A DNA stretch of 38,514 bases from Blautia sp. (GTDB lineage: Bacteria; Bacillota; Clostridia; Lachnospirales; Lachnospiraceae): NCBI GenBank assembly GCA_023667395.1, contig JAMPAC010000001.1:1-38514 (forward strand), in the 5' to 3' direction. Positions within the stretch are counted from its first letter, which is position 1. Each line of letters opens with the position of its first letter. The notes under the pieces are model-generated. The model saw only the letters and a program-made list of their open reading frames with translations, had not been told where the DNA came from and did no database searches. Below, one piece after another: positions 1 to 8,658 of the stretch. The position numbers and the translations under genes were made by a program.

Positions 1-59
1 TCTAATCACTTATCATAGGAGATCTTAATTTACAGAAATTATTTCACACACTCTTTTTC

Positions 60-77
60 GGCACCGTTTTGGCACCG
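60..77. repeat. Paired heptamer repeat, putative arm site of a neighbouring element
   Basis: GGCACCG occurs twice, separated by TTTT. The 7-4-7 architecture matches the GTAGCCA pairs at 321-338 and 12801-12818 but with a different heptamer. It sits about 35 bp beyond the tuf-like terminator, as the 12801 pair does relative to the real tuf terminator. It is therefore a likely arm-type integrase site of a different element to the left; this is inference. Confidence 0.5.
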
Positions 78-112
78 CTCACAATATTTTCATTGATCCA
101 TAATCTCAAAAA

Positions 113-138
113 GGGCTTTCCGATTTCTCGGAAAGCCC
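113..138 (-). terminator. Terminator of the displaced tuf 3' end
   Basis: The arms GGGCTTTCCGA and TCGGAAAGCCC are perfectly complementary around a 4-nt loop. On the minus strand a T-rich run follows. The hairpin lies 25 nt past the tuf-remnant stop codon, mirroring the tuf terminator at 12851-12880, and the stems share the AGGCTTTC-type core. Confidence 0.75.
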
Positions 139-162
139 CATAAAATATAGCCTTTTTACTGA

Positions 163-216
163 TTACTCAATAATGCTAGCCACTCGTCCAGACCCAACAG
201 TACGTCCACCCTCACG
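163..216 (-). pseudogene. tuf: Displaced 3' end of tuf (last 17 codons plus stop)
   Basis: Read on the minus strand, these 54 nt encode [17 protein letters not shown] and a TAA stop, identical in protein to the end of the tuf gene at 12903-12956. Twelve nucleotides differ and all changes are synonymous. Upstream in the same frame one isoleucine codon (217-219) still matches, then similarity is lost and a stop appears. This is what is expected when an integrative element inserts in the 3' end of tuf and pushes the earlier 3' end aside. The synonymous divergence means the two copies come from different tuf lineages. Confidence 0.8.
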
Positions 217-320
217 GATTAAGTCAGAGTAACCTCATGCGACGAATAGCGCATTTTCCGGCCCTTTAGTCATCATATTTTTCCGAGAATATATCTTTTC
301 TCTGTATTTTCAAAATTTCT

Positions 321-338
321 GTAGCCAATTTGTAGCCA
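321..338. repeat. Paired heptamer direct repeat, left end of the tuf element
   Basis: GTAGCCA-ATTT-GTAGCCA. A near-identical 20-bp copy (one mismatch) lies at 12801-12820 at the other end of the element. In the circular form the two would flank the tuf-derived core at about 100-150 bp on each side. That is how arm-type sites of tyrosine integrases are placed. Their role is inferred. Confidence 0.6.
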
Positions 339-364
339 CTCCCGCATAGGGGATAATAAACTAT

Positions 365-1462
365 CTACAAATCCGTCCCTTCTTCTATCCATTCCTTTAA
401 CTTCTTCTGAAGCTCCTTCTTATCAGGTAAATACAATTGATACTCCGACGCATAAATATTGGCATCATCTGGTAATGTAATTTCTACAAGAGCATCATCC
501 TTTTCCTTACATAACAGAATACCTACCGTTGGATTTTCCTCCGGCAATTTCTCATATTTGTCATAATAATGTACATACATGAGCATCTGTCCCAAATCCT
601 GATGTGTAAGTTTATCAATCTTCAAATCTATCAGCACATAGCACCGTAAAAGTCTGTTATAGAACACAAGATCCACATAATAGTTATCTTCCTTAAATGT
701 AAATCGCTTCTGCCTTGCTTCAAATAGATAGCCTTTGCCCAATTCCAACAAAAATTTTTGCAATTTATTGATAATTGCAGTCTCCAAATCAGATTCCACA
801 TATTTTGCTTTTTCATCTAACCCAAGAAATTCAAGCACAGTAGGTTGTTTCACAATATCCTGTGGTTTTGTTATCACATTGCCTTCAGACGCAAGCCGTA
901 TTACCTCGTCCTTTTCCCTGCTCAATGCCAGCCTTTCATAAAGGCTCGAATTATATTGTCTTTGCAGTGTTCGTATTCCCCATGCCTCATTTGTTGCTTC
1001 TATTTCATAAAATTTTCGTTCATTTTCATCTTTAATGCGCATCAGTTGAAGGTAATGAGACCACGGAAGTGTGAACGGCAATTCTTTTTCAAAAAAGCTA
1101 AACACTGTTTCGGATTTTTCCACAGCAAATTTCCGAAACACTGTTTCGGAAATTCTGTCTTGATATGTAAGGAAAAAATGTCTGGCATTCTCCAATGTAT
1201 CTACCGAAAATCCTCTTCCATACTGCTCAGTCAGAGCTTCCGAAAGGCTTTTAATCACTCGCTTACCATATTTAGCTCTGCTTTCACCTTGTTGCTGTTC
1301 TTCCACAATCCATCTTCCAATGGAATAAAATGTCATTAGTTGAATGATGTTAATCTGCTTTGCTGTAATTCCTCTTGCGTATTCGACTAAATCTATTGAA
1401 TTTTGGCACAGTTTATGCAATGACTTATCTGTATCTATTTTTTTCGGTAAATCCTTTTCCAT
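365..1462 (-). CDS. YhcG/DUF1016 family PD-(D/E)XK nuclease
   Basis: This 365-residue protein has the two-part build of the DUF1016 (YhcG) family. An N-terminal helical half (about 20-190) is followed by a C-terminal PD-(D/E)XK nuclease fold, with YYVDL (Asp264) and IDLK (Asp279, Lys281) as the probable catalytic set. The start ATG follows GGAGG at good spacing. It lies 93 nt downstream of the helicase gene, last in the defence block, so it may be co-transcribed. A TATAAT about 40 nt upstream lacks a good -35. Residues 105-121 contain a duplicated SETVF motif encoded by two copies of a 12-bp repeat. The family is frequent in defence and mobile regions. The molecular role here is unknown, and I cannot say whether it acts with the Gabija-type genes or alone. 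Confidence 0.85.
   Translation of the reverse strand: MEKDLPKKIDTDKSLHKLCQNSIDLVEYARGITAKQINIIQLMTFYSIGRWIVEEQQQGESRAKYGKRVIKSLSEALTEQYGRGFSVDTLENARHFFLTYQDRISETVFRKFAVEKSETVFSFFEKELPFTLPWSHYLQLMRIKDENERKFYEIEATNEAWGIRTLQRQYNSSLYERLALSREKDEVIRLASEGNVITKPQDIVKQPTVLEFLGLDEKAKYVESDLETAIINKLQKFLLELGKGYLFEARQKRFTFKEDNYYVDLVFYNRLLRCYVLIDLKIDKLTHQDLGQMLMYVHYYDKYEKLPEENPTVGILLCKEKDDALVEITLPDDANIYASEYQLYLPDKKELQKKLKEWIEEGTDL
1103..1152. repeat. 12-bp direct repeat with overlapping palindrome inside the nuclease gene
   Basis: CACTGTTTCGGA occurs at 1103-1114 and 1139-1150, exactly 36 nt (12 codons) apart, and encodes the doubled SETVF motif. The second copy lies in a perfect 11-bp-arm palindrome at 1130-1152 with a 1-nt centre. 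The in-frame period suggests the region could gain or lose units. Confidence 0.7.
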
Positions 1463-1555
1463 GATTCAGCCTCCAGTTCAATTTTTTAGAATTATAAACA
1501 AATGCTCCTCTTACAATATTTTTAATCTTAGTCTGTACCGAACCAAATACCACTT

Positions 1556-3172
1556 TTAAGTGGTTGTTGCTGTTTGTTCATTGAAAATTCTCGCCAATGT
1601 TTCTTCCACTATTCCTGACTCCCCTTCATAAACCACTTTCAAGTTTTTTATAGCCCTCGTCACCACAACATATAAAAGATTTCTAGCCTTCTCATAGTCT
1701 CCTATTGGTATCTTCTCATCAAGCGAAACATAATCCTCCAAAAATTTTTTTATGAAAACCCTGTCCTCTACACTTGTACCAAACCCGTCCTCTATCACAA
1801 TCAACACATTTTCAAATTCCAATCCCTTTGTTCCATGATAAGTATGATATACAATCTCTTCCTGTTCTTTCCTTTCGACATAGTAAAACCACTTTTCAAA
1901 CTCTTTTATATTAATAGCCAACAATTGCTTGACCCTATCTAAATCCATATCTTCTATATTTGCTTCCGTCCTTTCATCCTGCACACGATTTGAATCCAAT
2001 GCCTGCACCAAGAAAGCAATAATGTAGGGATAAGTTACTTTTTCCGTATCCAATACTGCCTCTATTATCATCTTGACATCTACATCTCCATGAACATAAC
2101 ACTCACACATTTTATTTATTATATCGCCTAATGTATCCCCCTTTATCCCCATTAATTGCTGTTTTATATCTTTCAGTTTCTGAATATCCAAATTGATATA
2201 TTTTGTTATATCTCCATACAATATTTCTTCGACTGGCGTTTCATCTTCCTGAATATCCGTATACAATTTAAGTATACGGTATAAAAAAGCCGCCGCCCTC
2301 CCCAGTTTCTCCCTATCATTTGATAACAGTTCTGTATTCAACTGCTTATAATTCGATCCTGAATATGCTTTAGCTCCCTTAAATACATTATATATATCCG
2401 AAATTCCAGTCTTCTCTGCAACCTCTTCATTTTTTAGCAGGAAACAATGTATCTTCTTATCCGCTTCATTTTTCCATTCGTTTCTACATTTTTCCAGCAC
2501 AGCATCAAAACTATGTCCAACGCAATATTCAACTTTCCCACCTTTACAGTCCGCAAAGATAGACTCCTGCTGCAATCCATCCAACCTGATTTTATTTGCC
2601 ACTGCGATGATTTCCTCATAAGAACGCCGATTGAATTGCTTGTATACTTTCTTAAGTCCAAGGTGCTTTTCTAAAATCCTTTCCCCAATCCCATAATCAT
2701 AAATGCTTTGTACTGAATCTCCATAGTATCCTATAAAAGCCGTATGCTCTATTTCTTTTCCTCGATTTTCCAGCACTGCCATGATTTTCACTACTTCTTC
2801 AGCAGTATCTTGATATTCATCAATAAAAATATATGGGTATTTGTCAATTATAATTTGTTGGAGACCCGGATACTGCACCACCATTTTTTCACTATACTCA
2901 AGCAATGTATCATGGCTTATTCTCATTCTGTATAGTCGATCTTGATTATATCTGGCATTATATTCAACCTTCCTATACCCTTGTTCCTTTGAATTCATCT
3001 TGGCAAGACATTCTCTATTCCGCCTTATTGCGTATATTTTAGTGACAATTTTTTTAAAATTCCCCACATTACTCATCAATTGTCCATAACCCGGTATAAA
3101 TGCTTTGTAAAAGTCATTAAATGATTTCGCATTTAGACATACCCTTGGTAAAATTCCTCCCTGTGTTCCCAT
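1556..3172 (-). CDS. UvrD-like helicase (GajB-type), C-terminal part after frameshift
   Basis: This frame encodes most of a superfamily 1 helicase: motif II FIDEYQDT, motif III-like IGYYGDSVQSIYD, a motif V region YHTYHGTKGLEFENV and motif VI LLYVVVTRAIKNL. It lacks the Walker A motif, which sits in the preceding frame at 3133-3642. The two frames overlap around 3133-3172, and homologous sequence appears to resume near the residues LNAKSF, so the coordinate start is only the first codon open in this frame. A joined product would be about 695 residues. I infer a one-base frameshift (natural, programmed or assembly error) rather than two genes. Next to an OLD-family gene, a UvrD-like helicase is the hallmark of class 2 OLD (Gabija) systems. 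Confidence 0.75.
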   Translation of the reverse strand: MGTQGGILPRVCLNAKSFNDFYKAFIPGYGQLMSNVGNFKKIVTKIYAIRRNRECLAKMNSKEQGYRKVEYNARYNQDRLYRMRISHDTLLEYSEKMVVQYPGLQQIIIDKYPYIFIDEYQDTAEEVVKIMAVLENRGKEIEHTAFIGYYGDSVQSIYDYGIGERILEKHLGLKKVYKQFNRRSYEEIIAVANKIRLDGLQQESIFADCKGGKVEYCVGHSFDAVLEKCRNEWKNEADKKIHCFLLKNEEVAEKTGISDIYNVFKGAKAYSGSNYKQLNTELLSNDREKLGRAAAFLYRILKLYTDIQEDETPVEEILYGDITKYINLDIQKLKDIKQQLMGIKGDTLGDIINKMCECYVHGDVDVKMIIEAVLDTEKVTYPYIIAFLVQALDSNRVQDERTEANIEDMDLDRVKQLLAINIKEFEKWFYYVERKEQEEIVYHTYHGTKGLEFENVLIVIEDGFGTSVEDRVFIKKFLEDYVSLDEKIPIGDYEKARNLLYVVVTRAIKNLKVVYEGESGIVEETLARIFNEQTATTT

Positions 3173-3642
3173 ACAGTCTCTTCAAATATCCTCCTGTCTT
3201 CCTCCAATAATTCCCTGTAAACCCTGAAAGTTTTCTCATCCCTTATGTCTTCTGTTAATGTAAAAATATCTCTTTTAAGTTCTGCCTCCACTTTCTCTTT
3301 ATGAATGGACAATAACTGTTCTTGATAAGGCGCTATCAGTTGCCATAGCCTTTCATGAATGGTTGACACCACAACCCGCCTGGAATTCCCAAGTTGGTTC
3401 TTTATATGCTTAGCAGCAACATTCGTATAAGTGATACACATAATCTGTTGATTGTTCTCTTCAAGTATTTGCCCATACTTTTTTATAACATATCGGAGGG
3501 ATTCTATTAATGCATATGTTTTTCCCGCACCGGCTCCCGCGTTAAATACTAAACTTTGCTTTTCATCAATATACGAAAAAAGTTCTTTTGTAATCTCATC
3601 TTCCTGTTTTCTTTTCGCCGGATCTACTTTATTCAGCCCCAT
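3133..3642 (-). CDS. UvrD-like helicase (GajB-type), N-terminal part with Walker A
   Basis: This 169-residue frame holds the start of a superfamily 1 helicase. Walker A is NAGAGAGKT at about residues 34-42, followed by a motif Ia region (CITYTNVAAKHIKNQL). It ends at a TAA, while the rest of the helicase continues in the -1 frame downstream. Its ATG overlaps the 3' end of gajA by 14 nt, indicating translational coupling. A truncated product ending here would lack motifs II to VI and could not be an active helicase. I see no canonical X XXY YYZ slippery heptamer at the junction. Confidence 0.75.
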   Translation of the reverse strand: MGLNKVDPAKRKQEDEITKELFSYIDEKQSLVFNAGAGAGKTYALIESLRYVIKKYGQILEENNQQIMCITYTNVAAKHIKNQLGNSRRVVVSTIHERLWQLIAPYQEQLLSIHKEKVEAELKRDIFTLTEDIRDEKTFRVYRELLEEDRRIFEETVWEHREEFYQGYV

Positions 3643-5860
3643 ATGAATTCCCCTGTCCTAATTTTTCACTCAACCATTCCAACCCTTGTTTGATGTAATT
3701 TGGTAATTCAGGTCGCTTATCTTGCTCTGTAACTAGCGCATACAACAGTTTACTTGCAAATTCTCCCTTTGCATTTGATAATTTTACTTGCCATTCATAT
3801 GATCTCTGTTTATTCTGTTCATAGTCGGGAATTCCATTTTTCTCCACAATCTGCTGATAAGTTCCTTTTTTAATATCCTTCAAAATAGCGTTTAAAATCT
3901 CATTATCCGCATTAGTAAGAATAAATGCCTCCTCAAAGCTTGTGGGAAAATATTCTCCAATTTTCCCTTGGTATGTAACATAGATGTTACCTTTCTCAAT
4001 AAATGGTCCTAGCTTTGACAGATCCGTGGAATTATCATTAAAATATTTTATTGTTCTATTTGTTGTCGATTGCCCTTTCAAATCCGTAATTTGAGTAAAC
4101 TCTTTATTTTTTTCTCCATCGTCACTTTCTTTACGAACTATATCAAGGTCAGTTACAATCACTGCCGGAATTCTTAATCTTTCTAAAAGATTTTTATACA
4201 GAAACGCATGTGCACCATTAATGCCAAATATGGATACATATCGTTTATTTAGTTTCGACTCCTGCTCAAGATAAAAAGGCAGGATAGTTTCTTCCGCAAA
4301 ACCTTCTACCAAAATTACAGCATCAGCAAAAAACAATTCCGACACCTTATATTTTATATGCTTTTTCAAAAATTCAAAATCTTTCTCTCTATCTTTTTCA
4401 TCTTTTGTATCTGGCATAACGGATTCATTATCAAGATTTTGGGCGCAGGCACACCCATCCTCCTCATATACATAGCAAATATCATTGAGCGATTTTCCCA
4501 TATGAATTTTGCTGTTTAAGACATGTGAAGAATGTGTTGTGATAAATAACTGGCTATTCAGTTTCTTTTCTCTTGTATTGACTAATTCCCATAATGCATC
4601 ATTGATGTTTTTAATAAATAGTTCCTGCATCTGAGGATGCATAAAAGATTCCGGCTCTTCAATTGCAATTAAATTAATCTTGCTGTTATGTTTTTCATCG
4701 GGATAATGTTCCATATAGTCTATCAATTCGGCGACTATTTTTACTAAATGTGTATACCCCAGGCCGAATTGCCCTTCTGGGATATTCATCCCTTTTTCCA
4801 CATACGCATAACTCAGTAGGCCTCTGACCAGCTTTTCTTCGGTTATATTTGAACTCAGATCCACCTTCATTATGTCAGAGGTTACTATTTTGCCAATGGC
4901 ATTATTAATTCCATCCGAATGATGCTTTTTAATATTTTCAGTCAAGCTATCATTTATAGCATCTATATTCTCATTTAATTCCTTCTTTTTATCTGATACA
5001 ATCTTTTCATACCTATAAGAGATTATTTTATTAAATGCCACAGATAATTCTTCATCCTTTTTTACATTATTCGCCTGTATAAACTTTATATCCATCACAT
5101 TGGATAATTTAAATTTGTCACCTACTTCCTCCAACTGCTGCTCTGCCTCGCCCTCTTCCCTGTGCATTCGATAGTATTTTATCTGAAAACGAACTTTTTC
5201 CAATTCTTTTAGCAAAATTTGAAATTCTTTTCCATTATCCAATTCCTTATCTTTCGCAGCGTTTCGACTTTTTTCATTTATTTTAGCCAAGGCAGCTTTC
5301 ATCACATCATAAAACTCCCCTTTTTCTGTCACCTCATATCGTAATACTATGTCCAATTTGTCTTCGTCAATATCTTTAAGAAGCATAAAGGGGATCAAAT
5401 TTGTGAGTAAATCGTCACTATCCTCTTCAAACGCAATTGTCACAACAAATTCCATGAATGGAGGCTCAATTACCGTTTTCGCTCCCGTTTCTTGCGTTTC
5501 CTTATAGGATGCTTGATATTTATCAAAGCATTCTTTCAAATACTGGAAGTTGAAATCACTGACTTGAAGGCCTTCTGTTTCGTTATTTTTTATTATTTTC
5601 AAAAGAGCATGAACGATAGAAGTCTTGCCAGCATTATTTTTACCCACAATTAGTGTTGTTGCCGATGCCACATCAATTTGAGACTTAGCTTTGCCCTCCT
5701 CTGCTCCAGATGCGACATCTTTTTGAGGATTAGCTTTACTCTTCTCAGCTTCCGATGGTGTCATTTTCCCACGTACCCCATCAGAGTTTACAAACATAAC
5801 CGTATTATTCTTTTCTCGATATTTCCTAAAATTCTTCATTTGAAAACTCTTTAAATACAT
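3629..5860 (-). CDS. OLD-family ATPase/TOPRIM nuclease, GajA-like
   Basis: This 743-residue protein has the OLD-family layout. An ABC-type ATPase comes first, with Walker A GKNNAGKTS at 73-81, a Walker B region NLIAIEEPESFMHP near 393 and a downstream TTHSSHVL histidine switch. A TOPRIM nuclease domain follows, with VILVEGFAEE near 515 and VTDLDIV near 570. With a UvrD-like helicase overlapping its 3' end, it fits class 2 OLD proteins, the GajA subunit of Gabija defence, a nucleotide-gated DNA nuclease. It is longer than the Gabija GajA I remember (about 580 residues). Residues 36-65 are an unusual charged tandem repeat between the first beta strand and the P-loop. It starts 54 nt after res on the same strand and may be transcribed with it. 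Confidence is high for the family and moderate for a functional Gabija system. Confidence 0.88.
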   Translation of the reverse strand: MYLKSFQMKNFRKYREKNNTVMFVNSDGVRGKMTPSEAEKSKANPQKDVASGAEEGKAKSQIDVASATTLIVGKNNAGKTSIVHALLKIIKNNETEGLQVSDFNFQYLKECFDKYQASYKETQETGAKTVIEPPFMEFVVTIAFEEDSDDLLTNLIPFMLLKDIDEDKLDIVLRYEVTEKGEFYDVMKAALAKINEKSRNAAKDKELDNGKEFQILLKELEKVRFQIKYYRMHREEGEAEQQLEEVGDKFKLSNVMDIKFIQANNVKKDEELSVAFNKIISYRYEKIVSDKKKELNENIDAINDSLTENIKKHHSDGINNAIGKIVTSDIMKVDLSSNITEEKLVRGLLSYAYVEKGMNIPEGQFGLGYTHLVKIVAELIDYMEHYPDEKHNSKINLIAIEEPESFMHPQMQELFIKNINDALWELVNTREKKLNSQLFITTHSSHVLNSKIHMGKSLNDICYVYEEDGCACAQNLDNESVMPDTKDEKDREKDFEFLKKHIKYKVSELFFADAVILVEGFAEETILPFYLEQESKLNKRYVSIFGINGAHAFLYKNLLERLRIPAVIVTDLDIVRKESDDGEKNKEFTQITDLKGQSTTNRTIKYFNDNSTDLSKLGPFIEKGNIYVTYQGKIGEYFPTSFEEAFILTNADNEILNAILKDIKKGTYQQIVEKNGIPDYEQNKQRSYEWQVKLSNAKGEFASKLLYALVTEQDKRPELPNYIKQGLEWLSEKLGQGNSYGAE
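5664..5753 (-). repeat. Two 45-bp tandem repeats within the GajA-like gene
   Basis: Units 5664-5708 and 5709-5753 are imperfect 45-nt copies encoding SEAEKSKANPQKDVA and SGAEEGKAKSQIDVA. The boundary is in frame. They form a hydrophilic insert just before the strand that leads into Walker A. Confidence 0.8.
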
Positions 5861-5913
5861 ATCTGTTGTCTCCCCTTTAATTACTCCATTGAATTCCTAT
5901 CTCAAATCCATAT

Positions 5914-8625
5914 TTACAACCCTCTCACAATCTCCATAAACCTCTCATGCGAGTACGCCCCCGCATACTCCGGCTTCTTCGTCTCATACACCATGAAATA
6001 CTTATATATCCTGCCCAGCTGGGAAGCCTTTGCCGCCCAGGTTGCTCCGATCTCTGCCTTTTCCTTTGACTCATCATTCTTCAGATGATCGCCTTTTGTT
6101 TCCACCAGGAGCACCTTCCCTTTCTCCGTCATGACAATCAGATCGGGATAAGCCGTTACCGCCCCGTTAATGGCAAAGCCACTTCTGGATATATTGCGGT
6201 GCCACCATCTGATATTGGGCAGGGCAGACAATTCCCACGCGACCCTGCTTTCATATCCATTCACATCTTCCTCCGCTGTATAAAGGGATTTTGGTATGAC
6301 ATCGTTCACCTTTGCCGCGGTAATACCGGCGGCAAAGGAATACAGGGGCTGGCATGAAATCATATCCTGCTCGATCCACTTTTCAAAAGTATCCTTCGCA
6401 TGGGCAGCCAATAGCTGCCTCACCTTATCATATATCTTTTGGATATACAGATAATCCGACTGCTCCAGGTCGGTCAGCTGGTCCTCCGTCATATTCTGCA
6501 TGACCCTGGAAACATACTCATCCAGTTCAGCATCATTCACCGCATTGATCCTGGAGATGCGCTTTATGATCCTTTCCTTGCAGATCCTCCTTTTCTTCTC
6601 CGAAGGCTGGGCATCGAACCACTCCTTCATATAGGCGCTTTCAAAGCCCTGCAGCTGCCACGCCTTGGGACTGGAATTTTCGCCTTCTTCCACATCCACC
6701 TGTGCCATCTCCACGTCCAGCATGGAAAAATCAATTTTTGTGTCTTTATCTAAAAGGGTGAAGCCGACATACAAGTCCTCTTTTTGTAACAAACAGTATT
6801 CTTCCGCACTAAACAGGCTCGGCGCATCGGGCAATGCAAACTGGGGCAGTCTGAGGGCAAGTGCCTCCTCCCGAAACTCTGCCCTGATCGGATATGTTTT
6901 CATGACATCCCTCACCTCCGGCGGAACATCCTCCATGGAATCTCTATCATCTGAAGCAATGTCTTCCCAACAGGCACTTTCCTCTTTCTCGGCCGTCTGG
7001 AAAATGTCATCCAGTTCGGCGGAAATTCCGGAAACAGCCCCCTTATGATCCGCCTCAAAAACGGTATCTTCGCACAATGCCCGGGTAACCTGTTCTTTTA
7101 ATCCATCCGTATAAAAAATCGGTTCCTCGGTTGAAATTGCCTGTCTTTCTTCATGCTCCGGCTTAATTTCTGCTTCCCCTGTCGCAAATGTCATCTGCTC
7201 CAGTTCCGTCTGCGGGGTTCCCGCATCCTGTTCCGTCATGGGAGAGTCATCTCCTGCCCTGTAATCCTTATCGCTAAACCCGGCAACCTTTAACCCATCC
7301 ACAACCTTATTGCATGTGGCAAAGAAATCTGCCGAGGAAGTGATGACATAGGACAGATTCAGCACAGCGCTTTCGTTCTTCTTTGTATTGGGCAGCCGGA
7401 GGATCCTTCCTATGATCTGCTCCACGTCAACCACGGAGCTTCTATTTGCTATGGTAGCCAGAATATAGGCAAACGGACAATCCCAGCCTTCTTTCAGCGC
7501 ATTTACTGTTATAATGTAGCGGATCGGGCATTCCCGCGACATCAGATCCTGGTTCCTGATATCGTCCTTGTCAGCAGTCTTTATCGCAATCTCTTTCTCC
7601 GGTATCCCCATCTCCACCAATTCTTTTTTTATTTTCTCATAGGTGCTACTGTTCTCATTTGTATTCGCTTCGGCCTGGAACAGCACGATCGGGCGGATGT
7701 ACTTACCGCCCATACTTTCCAGCCGTTTCGCTTCATTCTCCAGTCTTTTGCGCAAGCCAATGGCAGTCAGCAGCACATCTCCCTGGCTCTTTCTGTTGTA
7801 TACAATAACGGGCAGCTTGACCATCTCTTCCTTTTTCAGCTGCCTCGCGTCCACAAAAGATATGATATTGCTGCCCTGTTTCGGCGTGGCCGTCAGGTCC
7901 AGCACGAACGACGGGTTAAAATTCCGGAGCATTTCAATGCTCAATGTGGAAGTGGCATGGTGGCTCTCATCCACAATGATGACCGGATTCAATTGACGGA
8001 TCACCTGGATCAGCGCCGTCTCGTCTGCTCCCTCCAGCAGATCAGCTTTATCTGCGCGGTATTTGCTGAAGGAAACTAAACTGCCATTTTCCTGGTAAGC
8101 TTTCCGTCCCTCTTTTTTACTTGTCCGGAAGGAATCGTAACTCAGCACAAAAACAGACAGGTGTTCCATTACCTCGGTCGGGTTGAATTTCTGCCCCGTC
8201 ATAAGCTGCTCTTTTCCATATACTTCAACCGCGCCGGAAAAATCCAGGTCTATCTTCTGCCTGTAAAAATGGGTGCTGTCCTGCAATGTTTTGATCGTCT
8301 GCTTCAGTATGGCATCCGACGGCACAAGCCAGACCACCGCTTTCGGGTGCCTGCCCGGCATGGAATCAAAGATGGGCTTGATGGCATTTGCCGCCAGGAA
8401 CGTCTTTCCGCCGCCTGTAGGCACTTTCAGACATACCTGGGGAACGCCTGGGAGCGTCGTTTTATAACATGGCATGGTCCCGGGCAGATTGAGCGCACTG
8501 ACTTCCACACCTTTTTCTTCCCATAAGGTGTTGTAAGCCAGTTTTATGTTCTGCTTTTCTGTCAGCAGGGTCAGGAAACGCTCCAGGTCTCCCATCACTT
8601 TCTTCTGATAAGTCTTCAGTTCCAT
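5914..8625 (-). CDS. res: Type III restriction enzyme Res subunit
   Basis: The ATP-dependent restriction subunit of a type III restriction-modification system. It forms a complex with Mod, translocates or slides along DNA and cuts away from the recognition site. A superfamily 2 helicase core carries Walker A PTGGGKT near residue 71, DESHH near 218 and LTATPK near 245. A C-terminal PD-(D/E)XK nuclease has PDLIVM followed by LVETKGD near 835. I chose the ATG at 8625 because GGAGGG precedes it and MELKTYQKK begins the conserved N-terminus. The frame also opens at a TTG at 8658. The gene starts 33 nt after mod and is probably co-transcribed with it. At about 903 residues it is in the usual size range. 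Its base composition looks clearly richer in GC than gajA just downstream. Confidence 0.92.
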   Translation of the reverse strand: MELKTYQKKVMGDLERFLTLLTEKQNIKLAYNTLWEEKGVEVSALNLPGTMPCYKTTLPGVPQVCLKVPTGGGKTFLAANAIKPIFDSMPGRHPKAVVWLVPSDAILKQTIKTLQDSTHFYRQKIDLDFSGAVEVYGKEQLMTGQKFNPTEVMEHLSVFVLSYDSFRTSKKEGRKAYQENGSLVSFSKYRADKADLLEGADETALIQVIRQLNPVIIVDESHHATSTLSIEMLRNFNPSFVLDLTATPKQGSNIISFVDARQLKKEEMVKLPVIVYNRKSQGDVLLTAIGLRKRLENEAKRLESMGGKYIRPIVLFQAEANTNENSSTYEKIKKELVEMGIPEKEIAIKTADKDDIRNQDLMSRECPIRYIITVNALKEGWDCPFAYILATIANRSSVVDVEQIIGRILRLPNTKKNESAVLNLSYVITSSADFFATCNKVVDGLKVAGFSDKDYRAGDDSPMTEQDAGTPQTELEQMTFATGEAEIKPEHEERQAISTEEPIFYTDGLKEQVTRALCEDTVFEADHKGAVSGISAELDDIFQTAEKEESACWEDIASDDRDSMEDVPPEVRDVMKTYPIRAEFREEALALRLPQFALPDAPSLFSAEEYCLLQKEDLYVGFTLLDKDTKIDFSMLDVEMAQVDVEEGENSSPKAWQLQGFESAYMKEWFDAQPSEKKRRICKERIIKRISRINAVNDAELDEYVSRVMQNMTEDQLTDLEQSDYLYIQKIYDKVRQLLAAHAKDTFEKWIEQDMISCQPLYSFAAGITAAKVNDVIPKSLYTAEEDVNGYESRVAWELSALPNIRWWHRNISRSGFAINGAVTAYPDLIVMTEKGKVLLVETKGDHLKNDESKEKAEIGATWAAKASQLGRIYKYFMVYETKKPEYAGAYSHERFMEIVRGL

Positions 8626-8658
8626 AGGTTCCCTCCAGGTGCATCTGCCCAAACACAA

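Larger units (their letters stand above)
1..364. other. Gene-free junction between two integrative elements
   Basis: No credible gene is present. The stretch holds, in order: a repeated heptamer pair GGCACCG-TTTT-GGCACCG (60-77), a terminator hairpin (113-138), a stop codon and the last 17 codons of a tuf gene on the minus strand (163-216), unassigned AT-rich sequence, and a second heptamer pair GTAGCCA-ATTT-GTAGCCA (321-338). I read this as the junction between an element extending left of the window and the element that starts at about 217. Confidence 0.65.

Noticed and set aside
3133-3172. Programmed -1 frameshift signal in the helicase gene
   Set aside because: No X XXY YYZ slippery heptamer in the overlap. 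A mutation or sequence error is simpler.
8626-8658. Upstream TTG start for res
   Set aside because: The ATG at 8625 has GGAGGG at the right distance, which the TTG lacks, and the extra residues are not family-like.
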